From JBBRNV01 sp038227435 (GTDB lineage: Bacteria; Patescibacteriota; Minisyncoccia; Phycocordibacterales; CALRBL01), in contig JBBRPW010000001.1 in assembly GCA_038227435.1 (NCBI GenBank), forward strand, positions 1 through 64,000: 64,000 bases of DNA, given 5' to 3'. This document shows positions 10,033-19,882 of this stretch, one piece after another; the first letter of the stretch is position 1, and every line of letters starts with the position of its first letter. Made by a program: the position numbers and the translations under genes. Under the pieces are notes generated by a model. It saw only the letters and a program-made list of their open reading frames with translations. It did not search any database and was not told the DNA's origin.

Positions 10033-11235
10033 TTATTTTGAAAATGCTTTACTTAGTGCTGTTTTAACCAATTGATTTACCAAAGCACTAATTACTTGAT
10101 CAAATTTTGTTGCAAGTATTGTTCTATCTAAACCAATTCCAGTTATCTTTGATGCAGCATCAGCAATTGTTTTTCCAGGAGTAACAACTTCACAATCTTT
10201 GCTTTCGCCGATTACTTTTCCACTCGCATCTTTATCTTCCTTCCAATCTCCACATTTCTCATATGATAAGAAGCCGTTGTTTTGACCAATTCCAACCTGA
10301 ATCGTGTTTTGTTTTTGTTTTACTGATAAATCAATTGAATCAACAGATAATATATAAAGCCCCTGCTTATTATTTTGAAGATTTTGACTAACTGAATAGA
10401 AATTAGACCAATTTGCAGCAGCAGGCGCTCCTTTAACAAAAGCTTGAAATCCTTGTTGAGTTTTCATAATTTGGGAGAGCGTACACTGAGTGCCACTTCC
10501 TTTACTACCTCCTCCTCCGTATTGATTGGCCAATCCTATTGCCACCTCTATTTTAATAGGTTGACATGCATTTACTCCCAAAGTGCCATTAACTAAGCTT
10601 CCAATGAAAGCACCAGCCTCTCGATCTGCTAAATTTTTAAAGAATGCTGTTGGATTTCTTAAAAATGCAGGATTTCCGTTAAAACCACCATTAATCCAGG
10701 CAATTGTTGAGTCAGCTATATATGCAATGATTGCATTAATGAAACAATACCCAACTGAATCCCAACTAATTCCAACGGGTACTCCAAAAAAAGAAATTCC
10801 GGCTTGCGCCTGAGACTCAGTACTTGTAATCCCTACCTTTACGGCACTTTCAGCAATTGATCCGATTGCTCCTGTGATAGCCCGTGAAACTGCTTGTCCC
10901 AAGATTCCTCCGATACACGACCCAGCAACACTGCTTGATTGTGAAGTAGAAGCTACACCACCATTCTGTACCCCGTATGAAGGTGGTTGAACATAACGAA
11001 AAGTTCCATCTGGGTTTTTGATGATGCCTGGAGCTAATTCTCGTGATCCAGGTGCATTTTGACCCGGACTGCCGGGGGTACTTTGCGCATCAACTCTATT
11101 TATTTGAAAAGGTACTGAAAAAACGAGCACTCCTATCACCAAAATCGAAGAAATAATTCTTACTCCGTGAATTCGAGCATTTTTTTTAATCATTCTGTAA
11201 AAATTTGAAAAAATCATTGCAATGTTGTTTATCAA
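10033..11235 (-). CDS. Secreted hypothetical protein of T4SS-like cluster
   Basis: 400 aa. A basic N-terminus and hydrophobic core at about residues 22-46 (IISSILVIGVLVFSVPF) form a signal peptide. Residues ~105-220 are rich in Gly/Ala/Ile and could contain one or two membrane-associated helices (FINAIIAYIADSTIAWINGG). Four or more cysteines occur in the exported part (CIGG, ACQP, QCTL, YEKCGDW), so disulfides are possible. No known family recognised. It starts five bases after the upstream gene's stop, so the pair is co-transcribed. Likely periplasmic or surface component of the apparatus. Confidence 0.7.
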   Translation of the reverse strand: MINNIAMIFSNFYRMIKKNARIHGVRIISSILVIGVLVFSVPFQINRVDAQSTPGSPGQNAPGSRELAPGIIKNPDGTFRYVQPPSYGVQNGGVASTSQSSSVAGSCIGGILGQAVSRAITGAIGSIAESAVKVGITSTESQAQAGISFFGVPVGISWDSVGYCFINAIIAYIADSTIAWINGGFNGNPAFLRNPTAFFKNLADREAGAFIGSLVNGTLGVNACQPIKIEVAIGLANQYGGGGSKGSGTQCTLSQIMKTQQGFQAFVKGAPAAANWSNFYSVSQNLQNNKQGLYILSVDSIDLSVKQKQNTIQVGIGQNNGFLSYEKCGDWKEDKDASGKVIGESKDCEVVTPGKTIADAASKITGIGLDRTILATKFDQVISALVNQLVKTALSKAFSK

Positions 11236-11240
11236 CTTTA

Positions 11241-12092
11241 TTATTGTCCAACTGTTTTATACCAAAGCGCACCAGCATCATTAGTATTAAAAATTATACC
11301 ATTTATTTTAAAATAATTTACAATTTTGTCAGTAATTGAAGCTCTGTTTGATTCAAGATCACTAAAACTTTTAATCGCCAGCACTCCTTTTGCAGGATCT
11401 TTTTTATATTGATTCACAACAATAAGTGCACCATAAGATGCTGAAAAATTATTAATTAAATCAAGATGAGCCTGAGCAATTTCGGTGGGAACAGGAACCG
11501 ATAATAATTTTTTTGCCAATGTATTATAAAATAAAATTCCCTCTTCATTCGTTGGAAATGAATTTCGATTAGTTAAACTTTTTCCTTCATTAACGTAAAT
11601 TTCTGCCGTCTTATTCGCATAATCCTTAATTTCATCTTTATTCTTAGGGCTAAATATGGAAATATTCGATTGGTTATATTGAACAACATCTATATTTACA
11701 TTTAAGTTTTCAAGCGCCTTATTAATAATTTCTGTGTCATCACTTGATTCAAGACTTCCAGATTGACCTTTAGCTAAAATTTCCGTACTTAATCCTTGTG
11801 CGATTCTCGTAGTTAAATTATTAGGATCAAGTAATGCGGCTTGAGCTGGAGAAAGTGTGTCATCGGTAGTTGATGCACCCGCCCACAAGCCCGAAGGTAA
11901 ATTACTTAATGAAGCACTGTTCTGACTCGGATTATTCGTTCTATTATCCACAGTGATATGCGCTGTATCGGTTTTTTTTGAAAAAAACCTCTCTTTATTT
12001 GCGAGCACAAACTGAGCTCCAAAGAAAAGAAAAAAAGCAGTTAAAACCGAAATCATTCCATATAAAACTTTTTTTGATGGGAGCGAAACCAT
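11241..12092 (-). CDS. Membrane-anchored hypothetical protein
   Basis: 283 aa. One N-terminal membrane span at about residues 10-31 (LYGMISVLTAFFLFFGAQFVL) followed by a long extracytoplasmic helical region. No signal cleavage site or enzyme motif is obvious. First gene of the minus-strand cluster: a hexamer TAAAGT preceded by TGA ends six bases before the ATG, so the cluster transcript may begin here as a leaderless mRNA. Function not recognised; by context an envelope part of the T4SS-like apparatus. Confidence 0.7.
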   Translation of the reverse strand: MVSLPSKKVLYGMISVLTAFFLFFGAQFVLANKERFFSKKTDTAHITVDNRTNNPSQNSASLSNLPSGLWAGASTTDDTLSPAQAALLDPNNLTTRIAQGLSTEILAKGQSGSLESSDDTEIINKALENLNVNIDVVQYNQSNISIFSPKNKDEIKDYANKTAEIYVNEGKSLTNRNSFPTNEEGILFYNTLAKKLLSVPVPTEIAQAHLDLINNFSASYGALIVVNQYKKDPAKGVLAIKSFSDLESNRASITDKIVNYFKINGIIFNTNDAGALWYKTVGQ

Positions 12093-12175
12093 GTCTATAC
12101 TTTATCACAAAATTAAATCAAAAATTAAATATCTTTGTTCTTATTTCGTATTCACGATTATGATATACTTTCGTC

Positions 12176-13084
12176 ATGAATCGTTCGTACTTTTTAGGTT
12201 TATTTGTTGGATTATGCATAATCGGTGCTTTTTTCTATGCATCACGTGTAATTGGAGAAACCACAATAACAAATGTATATACAAATCCGGCCGTTACACA
12301 AAATTTGTCTAACTCTCGCCCTGGGCAGCCTATTCGTATTATTGAACCAGCGGAAGGCAATGATTATTCAGAATACCCCTATCTTTACCCCGTTACTTTG
12401 GGTTTACGTTTAGGAAATACGGGAAATCCAGTGAGATCGCTACAGGTAATATTAAATAATGACTCTGATACACAGGTTGGAGCGCGTGGAGCTGGGTCAG
12501 CCGGCTTCGAAACCACATCGTTTGGCTCAAAAACCAGACTTGCTTTATTGAAATTTCAACGAAAATACGCCTTATTTCAAACAGGATATGTAGATTTGGC
12601 AACATTTAATAAAATAAACCTTCTATTAAGTGGGGTAGATACTAATGCAACAAGTACCGCGGCGACACTGATTGGTCAAGCTGCAAATGCACCCCAAAGT
12701 GTATTCAGTAATTATTTTTCAAACTACCCCTCTAGTCTTAATGGACCCACAATTACAACTGTTACCCCTACAACTGTTCATGACGGAGACACTGTAACAA
12801 TTACAGGCACTGGTTTTTTGGATTTAAATAAAATAACTACCGGATTCGATCATTTTGATGATGTTCCATCAACAGACGGTAGAACAATTACCTTTGTGTT
12901 TAGAAGTAGATTGCAGACTGATACGAACCGGCAAATCGCAGCATCAGGTAATTCAAGAAGACAATCTGAAGTAAGGGCGGCGTTCGAAAGATATACCGCA
13001 AATCGCCCATTTCCTTTTTTCCTTATGGTTAGTAATGGAAATGGAACAAGCAATACCTTTAGAGGTATATTTCAACTTAGATAA
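12176..13084 (+). CDS. Exported protein with peptidoglycan-binding-like and IPT/TIG domains
   Basis: 302 aa. Residues 1-25 form a signal anchor (FLGLFVGLCIIGAFFYAS). Residues ~75-155 look like a peptidoglycan-binding fold: LGLRLGNTGNPVRSLQVIL, then TRLALLKFQRKYALFQTGYVD and a closing TFNKINLLL. Residues ~190-300 hold an IPT/TIG-type domain (PTITTVTPTTVHDGDTVTITG). It is divergent from the T4SS-like cluster and may anchor part of it to the wall; that role is inference. A TATACT hexamer preceded by TGA (12164-12169) ends six bases before the ATG, so it is probably leaderless. Confidence 0.8.
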   Translation: MNRSYFLGLFVGLCIIGAFFYASRVIGETTITNVYTNPAVTQNLSNSRPGQPIRIIEPAEGNDYSEYPYLYPVTLGLRLGNTGNPVRSLQVILNNDSDTQVGARGAGSAGFETTSFGSKTRLALLKFQRKYALFQTGYVDLATFNKINLLLSGVDTNATSTAATLIGQAANAPQSVFSNYFSNYPSSLNGPTITTVTPTTVHDGDTVTITGTGFLDLNKITTGFDHFDDVPSTDGRTITFVFRSRLQTDTNRQIAASGNSRRQSEVRAAFERYTANRPFPFFLMVSNGNGTSNTFRGIFQLR

Positions 13085-13091
13085 TTAATAT

Positions 13092-13538
13092 ATGTCAAAA
13101 ATAACCAAACAATTTTTTAGAGGATTAATTACATCTGTTTCTTTGGGAATAATTTTCTGGGCACAAAGTATTGCAACAACTGCAACTGCTCAAACAATTA
13201 TCATTCAACCCTATGGAGGAACAATTACAAGTGAAAATCCCGAAGTTTGTTGTAACGGAATTCTTTTTGAAGAAGAAAAGATAAGTGAAAATAGTATCGC
13301 CAACTTCTCGGAGGACAAAAAGTTATTTGATACTATTCAGATGGTTAATCAAGCTGAAGGGTCCGGACTTAAATCTGAATATTCAACAAGTAAGAAAACC
13401 ATAACACTTCTAAATGAAATTCCTTTGATCGGTATATGTATTACTATTGATTCTGAATGTGAACAACCTAAAAAAGACACAGTTGCTTCTTATGTTTTAA
13501 TGATGGGAACCACTTTACCAGATCAGGGGTTAATTTAA
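13092..13538 (+). CDS. Secreted hypothetical protein
   Basis: 148 aa. Signal peptide at residues 1-33 (LITSVSLGIIFWAQSIATT...ATA). The mature part is short, with paired cysteines in VCCNGI and later in GICITIDSECEQP, which could form disulfides. It follows the wall-binding protein by seven bases and is likely co-transcribed with it. No family recognised. Its last four bases overlap the convergent rsmA gene. Confidence 0.6.
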   Translation: MSKITKQFFRGLITSVSLGIIFWAQSIATTATAQTIIIQPYGGTITSENPEVCCNGILFEEEKISENSIANFSEDKKLFDTIQMVNQAEGSGLKSEYSTSKKTITLLNEIPLIGICITIDSECEQPKKDTVASYVLMMGTTLPDQGLI

Positions 13539-14455
13539 TTTCTAATTTCCATTCCTTCAAAAAGTTTTTTCCAATTTTCAATATTCATATCTTCAGCTCG
13601 ACTTTTTAAATTTATAGAAAGTTCGCTAAAAGCTTTTTCCAATTCTAATTTATTATTGCCAGCCTGCACCAAATTATTTAAAAGCATTTTTCGCTTATAT
13701 TTAAAGGCACTTTTTACAAATTTGAAAAATTCCTCTTCCTCGTTTTTGTTCGCAAAAGGATTTGAAATATCAAAAATATGAATGATTGCGGAATCAACTT
13801 TGGGAGCAGGTGAAAAATATTTCGCCTTTACCGTTTCAACATACTTAGGTATTCCAAATATTTTAATGGATATTGAAAGAAGACTCTCCCCTATTTTTTT
13901 ACCTCTTGATCTTGCAACAATTCTTTCCGCAACCTCTTTTTGTACGAGCAGAGTTATTTCTTTAGGTTGGTGTTTTGTTGTTAAAAACTTTCGAATAATT
14001 TCGCCAGTAATATAGTAAGGGATATTTGCAATAATTTTATATGTTCTTGATCCAATCTTTTCAAAAATTTCATCTGTTATTTTTTCTTCCAAAATATCAC
14101 CGTGAATTAAAATAAAAATTCCATCTTTGATTGCTTGTGCAAATTTTTCTTGTAAAAACAAAAATAAATTATCATCTTTTTCTACTCCAATATAAAAACC
14201 ATCACTTTTTTTATTTTCCGCCGTAGTATTTTTATTAATTGCATTTTCACTTCGAATTTTTTCAATAATCCCTTCGGTAATGGCCCCTTTTCCTGGTCCA
14301 ATCTCGAGAATAATATCTCCATATTGAATATTTCCACTTGAAACAATTAATTTTTTAGCAGTTGAAGACGTCAAAAAATTTTGCCCCAAAGATTTTTTTG
14401 GTACGTGTTTTACTGGATATTGTTTTTCTTTTTTATTGTCATCAACGTGTTCCAT
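13535..14455 (-). CDS. rsmA: 16S rRNA dimethyladenosine transferase RsmA/KsgA
   Basis: 306 aa, slightly longer than usual. It dimethylates two adjacent adenines in the 3' hairpin of 16S rRNA using SAM, late in small-subunit assembly. It shows KKSLGQNFL at the N-terminus, the SAM-binding motif LEIGPGKGAIT, the catalytic motif NIPYYIT, and a C-terminal helical domain (FKYKRKMLLNNL). A ~20-residue insert rich in Asn/Lys (SENAINKNTTAENKKSDG) sits after motif I. Directly downstream of the helicase gene on the same strand. Confidence 0.95.
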   Translation of the reverse strand: MEHVDDNKKEKQYPVKHVPKKSLGQNFLTSSTAKKLIVSSGNIQYGDIILEIGPGKGAITEGIIEKIRSENAINKNTTAENKKSDGFYIGVEKDDNLFLFLQEKFAQAIKDGIFILIHGDILEEKITDEIFEKIGSRTYKIIANIPYYITGEIIRKFLTTKHQPKEITLLVQKEVAERIVARSRGKKIGESLLSISIKIFGIPKYVETVKAKYFSPAPKVDSAIIHIFDISNPFANKNEEEEFFKFVKSAFKYKRKMLLNNLVQAGNNKLELEKAFSELSINLKSRAEDMNIENWKKLFEGMEIRN

Positions 14456-14490
14456 ATAGATATGTTTTTTATTTAAATTTTCCTTATCAT

Positions 14491-16476
14491 TTAAAAATCA
14501 ATAAAGATTGATTTAATATTTGAAGTTCTTCCCCGTTCATCTCGAATAAATTTTAATCTATCTTCTTCAATATCAAAAATGAATTCCGACGGTATGTTAA
14601 CTCTCCTTTCTCCATAAATTGTTCGTAAAGATGAATGGGTTAGCCATAGTTTTTGCTCTGCTCGAGTAAGGGCCACATAGAATAATCTTCTCTCCTCCTC
14701 CCCTTCTTCGGGCGTGATATTTGTTTGAAATGTTCGGCGATGTGGAAATAAATCGGCTTCGAGCCCTGTAATAAAAACAGTATCAAATTCAAGTCCTTTT
14801 GAGCCGTGAATTGTCATTAATTTCACTCCCTCTTTTCTGTCCATTATATCTAAATCACTAGCAAGTGCTGCTTCTTCTAATAATCCTAAAATCCCCTCTC
14901 CTCCCTCGAGTAAATCATACTTCGTAGCAATTGTTACTAATTCTCTAATGTTCCCTAATTTGTCTTCGTCCTCGTCTTTCCCTTGTTCATACATGGTCTG
15001 TAATCCAGTAATATCTAAAACATATTTTAATGCATCCGATGGTTTTTTTTGTGCGAGCGCCAATTTAATATTTAATAACATTCCAAAAAAAGTTTCAGCT
15101 TTTTGTTTGGGTCCTCCTGTTAACTTCTCTTCAATAATTTGTTTTGTAAGCGCTAAGCATTCTTCAATATTTTCTTTTTCAAAAGCGGCAATAATTCCGC
15201 TTTCAATTATTTTTTCTTCGGTCTGTGTTCCGATTCCTCGTGCTGGCACATTAATAATTCTTCGAACATCTCCTTCTCCTCCTAAAAGTGCTGCACGAAT
15301 ATACGAGAGAGTATCTTTCACCTCTTTTCGTTCGAAGTATCTTGTTCCAAAAATGTCATATGTAATTCCGTGTTTAATAAATGCATCTTCAATTACGCGC
15401 GATTGAAAGTTTGCTCGAAATAGTACTGCAATTTGTTTTGGTTCGATTCCCTCTCTAATTAAATTAAAACAAGTTGATGCAATGTAGTCAGCCTCGTCAT
15501 TTTCATCTACTGCTCCATATACATTAATTTTGTCTCCCCCATCTTTTTTGGTAAATAAGTTTTTATCTCGACGATGTTTATTTTTTTTAATTACATCATT
15601 TGCTGCTCCTAAAATAATTTGAGTTGAACGATAGTTTTCTTCAAGTAAAACAACTGTTGCCTCCGGATAATCTTTTTCAAAATTTAAAATATTTCGAATG
15701 TCTGCTCCTCGCCAACTATAAATATTTTGATCTACGTCTCCCACAACGCATAAATTTCGATGTGCTGCAGCTAAGTGTTTAGTAATTAGATATTGAACTC
15801 GGTTTGTATCTTGATATTCGTCAACATGAATATATTTCCATTGATCTTGATACAACTTCAAAATATCGGGTCGTCGCTCAAATAAAACTAAAGTTTTTAA
15901 AAGAAGGTCATCAAAATCAAGAGCTTTCTCACGTTTTAAGCAATCTTCATATGCTTCCCATACTCGAAGTGCAATACTTTCTGAATAATCCTTACTCTTG
16001 GCTATTTCCTTAAATTGAGCAAGAGTTCTTCCCTCACTCTTTTCTTTACCGATGCGATGCATAATTACTCCAGGATCATTGGCTTTTGGATCTACTCCGA
16101 TTCGTTCCATCGAAGATTTTATTGCTCTTTTGCAATCTGCTTTATCAAAAATCGAAAAATGACGAGGTAAATTGAAAACCTCAGCATGATTTCGAAGTAT
16201 TTTTACTCCGAGTGCATGAAAAGTAGTAAGAAGAGGTAAAACTCCAAATTTAAGTCGTCCTTGTACCCGCTCTCGCATTTCTTTCGCTGCTTTATTGGTA
16301 AAGGTGATACCAATAATATGTTGGCCACCTACTCCCCCTTCAATTAAAGAGATAATTCGCTCTGTAACAGTTTTAGTTTTACCAGCTCCTGCACCAGCTA
16401 TAATTAGTAATGGTCCCTCGGTAGCCTTCACCGCTTTTTGTTGCTCAGAGTTTAATTGTACAAGTCCTGTATTCAT
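14491..16476 (-). CDS. UvrD/PcrA-like superfamily 1 DNA helicase
   Basis: 661 aa. ATP-dependent 3'-5' DNA helicase used in repair and replication restart. Motifs in order: Q-motif LNSEQQKAV, Walker A IAGAGAGKTKTVTERI, motif Ia GITFTNKAAKEMRERV, motif II VDEYQDTN, motif III GDVDQNIYSWRGAD, motif IV LEENYRSTQIIL, motif V TIHGSKGLEFDTVF, motif VI RRLFYVALTRAEQKLW. Length fits the PcrA/Rep class, but the C-terminal tail is short. With rsmA it forms a two-gene minus-strand pair. Confidence 0.93.
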   Translation of the reverse strand: MNTGLVQLNSEQQKAVKATEGPLLIIAGAGAGKTKTVTERIISLIEGGVGGQHIIGITFTNKAAKEMRERVQGRLKFGVLPLLTTFHALGVKILRNHAEVFNLPRHFSIFDKADCKRAIKSSMERIGVDPKANDPGVIMHRIGKEKSEGRTLAQFKEIAKSKDYSESIALRVWEAYEDCLKREKALDFDDLLLKTLVLFERRPDILKLYQDQWKYIHVDEYQDTNRVQYLITKHLAAAHRNLCVVGDVDQNIYSWRGADIRNILNFEKDYPEATVVLLEENYRSTQIILGAANDVIKKNKHRRDKNLFTKKDGGDKINVYGAVDENDEADYIASTCFNLIREGIEPKQIAVLFRANFQSRVIEDAFIKHGITYDIFGTRYFERKEVKDTLSYIRAALLGGEGDVRRIINVPARGIGTQTEEKIIESGIIAAFEKENIEECLALTKQIIEEKLTGGPKQKAETFFGMLLNIKLALAQKKPSDALKYVLDITGLQTMYEQGKDEDEDKLGNIRELVTIATKYDLLEGGEGILGLLEEAALASDLDIMDRKEGVKLMTIHGSKGLEFDTVFITGLEADLFPHRRTFQTNITPEEGEEERRLFYVALTRAEQKLWLTHSSLRTIYGERRVNIPSEFIFDIEEDRLKFIRDERGRTSNIKSIFIDF

Positions 16477-16664
16477 GAAAAAAGAGATGTTTGATTGAAA
16501 TGCTAGTCAAAATAATCTAAAAGTACAAAATATTTTGAAATTATTTTATATAATTAGTTATAGCACAAAGCATACTTCAAACTAAGCTTTTTTAATTAGT
16601 TTTTCGGTTAAAAATTCATCAAGAAACCGTAGAGAAAATATAAAGAATTTCTCAAATTAAAGGT

Positions 16665-16692
16665 TTGACGAATGCTCCCTACTCGGTACAAT
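16665..16692 (+). promoter_or_regulatory. Sigma-70-type promoter of the M23 peptidase gene
   Basis: TTGACG (16665-16670), a 16-base spacer, and TACAAT (16687-16692). A start near 16699 gives a ~40-base leader rich in C (CCAACCACTCCTCCTC) with no Shine-Dalgarno sequence. The 263-base gap upstream otherwise shows only weak hairpins. Confidence 0.6.
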
Positions 16693-16739
16693 TACTGATG
16701 CACTGAGGCTATTTCCAACCACTCCTCCTCAAGTGAATC

Positions 16740-17864
16740 ATGTCTCAACACAAATTTAAATTAAACCCTTTAAGTAAGCCACTTTTAAAGGATTCATCGA
16801 CCGATTTTTTGACCCTTTCTTCGCTAAAAACGAAGCAAAAAATACATCTAAACTTAGCCTATATAAAGCTCAGTTCTATTGTTATTACAGTGGTTATGTT
16901 GTCTAATTTTAACTACGCTTATGCCCAAGACGCAGTGGTTAAAAAAAGTATTCAAACAATGCCTATTTTGCAGGGAATTTCTGTTCCTTCTTCTGAGAAC
17001 TCAACCTCTTTAAAGCCAAAAGTGAAGGAAGTAGCTATTTTGGTAGACGGCAACTCTCTTTCCTCAAGACCTCAATCGATAGATAATGGTGAGGAAATTA
17101 CACAGTCACTAACTGATCTTATCGCTACATATGATGTTGAGGAGGGAGACACACTTTCTGAAATTGCTCAAAAATATGGAATTACAGCAAATACAATTGT
17201 TTGGGCAAACGACTTAGATTCGAACAAAGCACTTAAAAAAGGACAAACTCTTATTATTTTGCCAGTTTCAGGTGTCAAATACGTTATTAAAAAAGGAGAC
17301 AGTCTAAAAAAGGTAGCCGAAACGTTTAAGGGTGATGTCGATGAAATTATTTCATACAACAACCTTGCAAATGAAGCAGATATTCAAGTTGGACTCGAAA
17401 TTATTATTCCAAAAGGAGAAATAACAAAACAAGTGAGTGTAAAAACATCAAATACTAAGCTTTCTAACATAGGAAAGGACACAAAATCTCTTATTACAGG
17501 CAAGGTAGCTAAAGATAACGTTACTGGATATTTTATACGACCAACAAAAGGAGTTAAAACTCAAGGCCTCCACGGACACAACGGTATCGACTTCGCTAGC
17601 TCACTTAATTCCCCTATTTATGCTGCGGCTTCTGGAAAAGTAATCATTGTTAAAAATGGAGGATGGAATGGTGGATATGGAACTTATATCGTTATTGCAC
17701 ATAATAATGGAACTCAAACTATGTACGCCCACTTAAATGGAGTAAACACCAATCAAGGGGATGTTGTAAATCAAGGCCAAGTAATTGGATTTATGGGAAG
17801 TACCGGAGATTCAACAGGGGTTCATATTCACTTCGAGGTTCGAGGAGGAGTTAATCCTTTCTAA
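16740..17864 (+). CDS. LysM-containing M23 peptidoglycan endopeptidase
   Basis: 374 aa. A hydrophobic segment at about residues 42-62 (LSSIVITVVMLSNFNYAYA) is a late signal peptide. Two LysM modules follow at about 130-176 (YDVEEGDTLSEIAQKYG) and 180-226 (YVIKKGDSLKKVAETF). The C-terminal peptidase M23 domain carries the zinc ligands in HNGID and HIHFE, with GYGTYIVIAHNNG between. It cleaves peptidoglycan cross-bridges during wall growth or attachment. It is preceded by its own promoter and stands alone between convergent or divergent neighbours. Confidence 0.93.
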   Translation: MSQHKFKLNPLSKPLLKDSSTDFLTLSSLKTKQKIHLNLAYIKLSSIVITVVMLSNFNYAYAQDAVVKKSIQTMPILQGISVPSSENSTSLKPKVKEVAILVDGNSLSSRPQSIDNGEEITQSLTDLIATYDVEEGDTLSEIAQKYGITANTIVWANDLDSNKALKKGQTLIILPVSGVKYVIKKGDSLKKVAETFKGDVDEIISYNNLANEADIQVGLEIIIPKGEITKQVSVKTSNTKLSNIGKDTKSLITGKVAKDNVTGYFIRPTKGVKTQGLHGHNGIDFASSLNSPIYAAASGKVIIVKNGGWNGGYGTYIVIAHNNGTQTMYAHLNGVNTNQGDVVNQGQVIGFMGSTGDSTGVHIHFEVRGGVNPF

Positions 17865-17880
17865 TTAATTTCTATTAATT

Positions 17881-19410
17881 TTAGGCATTATAAATATGCG
17901 ATCGATATTGCAAAGATTCTAAGACACAGTTGTCGTCTACCATTTCTTTATTATCGTAATACGCAATTGTTTCGGCTACTTTTTTAACATTTTCTCTTGA
18001 TCTTTTAGATAAGGTCATTTTTTTGCACGCAGTATTCAATATACGTATTGCAGAATCACTAAATTGCAATGACACTCCATCTATTTCGTTTTGTATTTTT
18101 AATTTAGTTTTTCGAATATTCTCTTCTAATTCAGTTCCACATAAAACAGAATCATTTTTTTGAAATAAATTATTTTTTAACCCATTACTATCCCCTCCAT
18201 CAAGATGTACCCAAATTGGTATTCGATCAATTAACGGCTGTGAAATTTTTTTTTGATATTTTGCAATTAAAAATGGATGACACTCACATTTTTTAACTCT
18301 GCTTCCATTATTGCCACAAGGACATGGATTCATTGTGGCTATGAGCAAAAAATCACAAGGAAGTATTATTGTCTCTTCTCCACGAGCAATACAAATTCTT
18401 TTTTCTTCAAGGGGTTGTCTTAGAGCGTTTAGAGATCTTGAGTCAAATTCGGCTATTTCATCTAATAGTAAAATTCCTTGATGAGCATTTGTTATCTCCC
18501 CTATTTTTTTTGATCCTCCAACCATCCCTGCATACGAAGCTGTATGATGCGGTGTTCTTATTGGAACTTCCACTAAAGATTCAAGATTCTGAGAAGTGTT
18601 GATTGAATTACTTAAGAAATTTAAACGACATTTCTCAACCACCTCTTTTTTATTTAAAGAACCAAACAATTCTTTAGCGCAGCTTGAAATCATCGTCTTT
18701 CCGCTTCCCGCAGGCCCCCAAAAAACAATATGATGTTTTCCTGAAAGAGCTATTGCTAGAGCTCTCTTGGAGAAATTATTATCAGTAATAGTATCTATTT
18801 TATATGTGTCATTTCCATGCTGTTTAAATAGTTTTTCTCCGCTTTTTCCTACCTTAGTTAAAAAAATCTCCCCGTTTAGATTTTTAACCAGTTTTATTTT
18901 TTTGAGATGATCAACAATTTCTTTAATATTTTTTATTGGAAAAATAATAATTCCCTCAATTAATGCAGCTTCTAATTTATTTTCATAAGGAATGTATGCT
19001 TCATTTATTTTGTTTCTCACTGCCTCTGTTAACATAGTCACAATACCTTTTACCGAACGAACCTCACCATTCATTGAAAGTTCGCCAATAAATATTTTAT
19101 TTTGCGCCTCAAAATATACTTGTTTTGATGCAATCATATATCCAACAGCCATGGCTAGATCAAAATACACCCCCTCTTTTTTTAAGTGAGCCGGAGCCAA
19201 CGCAAATGTTATTTTTTGATTTTGCGTTTTAGGAGATATAAAACCACTATTTTTTAAAGCTCCAGATATTCGTTCTCTCGCTTCGATAACAGACTTGTCA
19301 GTTAATCCAACAATTGTAAATGAATGAAATCCCCTACTTACATCTACTTCAACTTTTACGATATTACTATGTGGAATTGCCGGCTGTGCACTTAAAATCT
19401 CTGTAAACAT
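17881..19410 (-). CDS. comM: ComM/YifB-like Mg-chelatase-type AAA+ ATPase
   Basis: 509 aa, normal length. N-terminal ChlI/Lon-like fold (IVKVEVDVSRGFHSFTIVG, ALAPAHLKKEGVYFDLAMA), then the AAA+ module with Walker A WGPAGSGKT and Walker B LLLDEIAEF, the MNPCPCGNNG segment typical of the family, and a C-terminal helical lid (KRSRENVKKVAETIA). ComM extends heteroduplex joints in natural transformation as a hexameric helicase in other bacteria. Together with comEC, recJ and the pilus genes it points to DNA uptake and recombination. TAAACT ends six bases before the ATG. Confidence 0.93.
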   Translation of the reverse strand: MFTEILSAQPAIPHSNIVKVEVDVSRGFHSFTIVGLTDKSVIEARERISGALKNSGFISPKTQNQKITFALAPAHLKKEGVYFDLAMAVGYMIASKQVYFEAQNKIFIGELSMNGEVRSVKGIVTMLTEAVRNKINEAYIPYENKLEAALIEGIIIFPIKNIKEIVDHLKKIKLVKNLNGEIFLTKVGKSGEKLFKQHGNDTYKIDTITDNNFSKRALAIALSGKHHIVFWGPAGSGKTMISSCAKELFGSLNKKEVVEKCRLNFLSNSINTSQNLESLVEVPIRTPHHTASYAGMVGGSKKIGEITNAHQGILLLDEIAEFDSRSLNALRQPLEEKRICIARGEETIILPCDFLLIATMNPCPCGNNGSRVKKCECHPFLIAKYQKKISQPLIDRIPIWVHLDGGDSNGLKNNLFQKNDSVLCGTELEENIRKTKLKIQNEIDGVSLQFSDSAIRILNTACKKMTLSKRSRENVKKVAETIAYYDNKEMVDDNCVLESLQYRSHIYNA

Positions 19411-19473
19411 TCAATTAGTTTACGTGCGAGTGTATTAAATTTTACTTAAGAATAAATAAAGTTCTAACGAATT

Positions 19474-19842
19474 CTATTTGTCGTTCATGTGTTCAATACA
19501 GGTTCTTGCAGATGGGTTTGCATCAAGTCGATCTTTTTCAATTTCATGTCCGCTTATCTCACATACTCCATAGGTTCCAGCCTCTATTTTCCCTAAGGCA
19601 TCATTTACCTCATTTAATTGAATTTGAAGATTACCAACAAGGCCGCTATTTGTTTCAAATTCTTCAATTTTATCGGCCGCTTCATTAGGATCTGCCACCA
19701 TTTCTTCAGCATTTACATCTGCCTTAGTTTCCCATTCAACATGTTCTTGTCCATTACCTTTAACTGCCATACTATTAAGCTCTTTTTCAATCCGACTTTT
19801 TTCAATTTCTAATTTTTCTTTGTATATTTTAGTTTCAATCAT
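19474..19842 (-). CDS. DksA/TraR-family protein with degenerate zinc finger
   Basis: 122 aa. N-terminal coiled coil (KLEIEKSRIEKELNSMA) and a C-terminal DksA/TraR finger region: YGVCEISGHEIEKDRLDANP then ARTCIEH. The family normally has four cysteines; here one of the first pair is serine and one of the second pair is histidine, so zinc may not be bound in the usual way. Family members bind the secondary channel of RNA polymerase, but with an altered finger that role is uncertain. TAATAT (preceded by TGC) ends six bases before the ATG. Confidence 0.8.
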   Translation of the reverse strand: MIETKIYKEKLEIEKSRIEKELNSMAVKGNGQEHVEWETKADVNAEEMVADPNEAADKIEEFETNSGLVGNLQIQLNEVNDALGKIEAGTYGVCEISGHEIEKDRLDANPSARTCIEHMNDK

Positions 19843-19882
19843 TTCTGAATATTAGCACACAATAGAGTTAGTCTAGAGTAAC

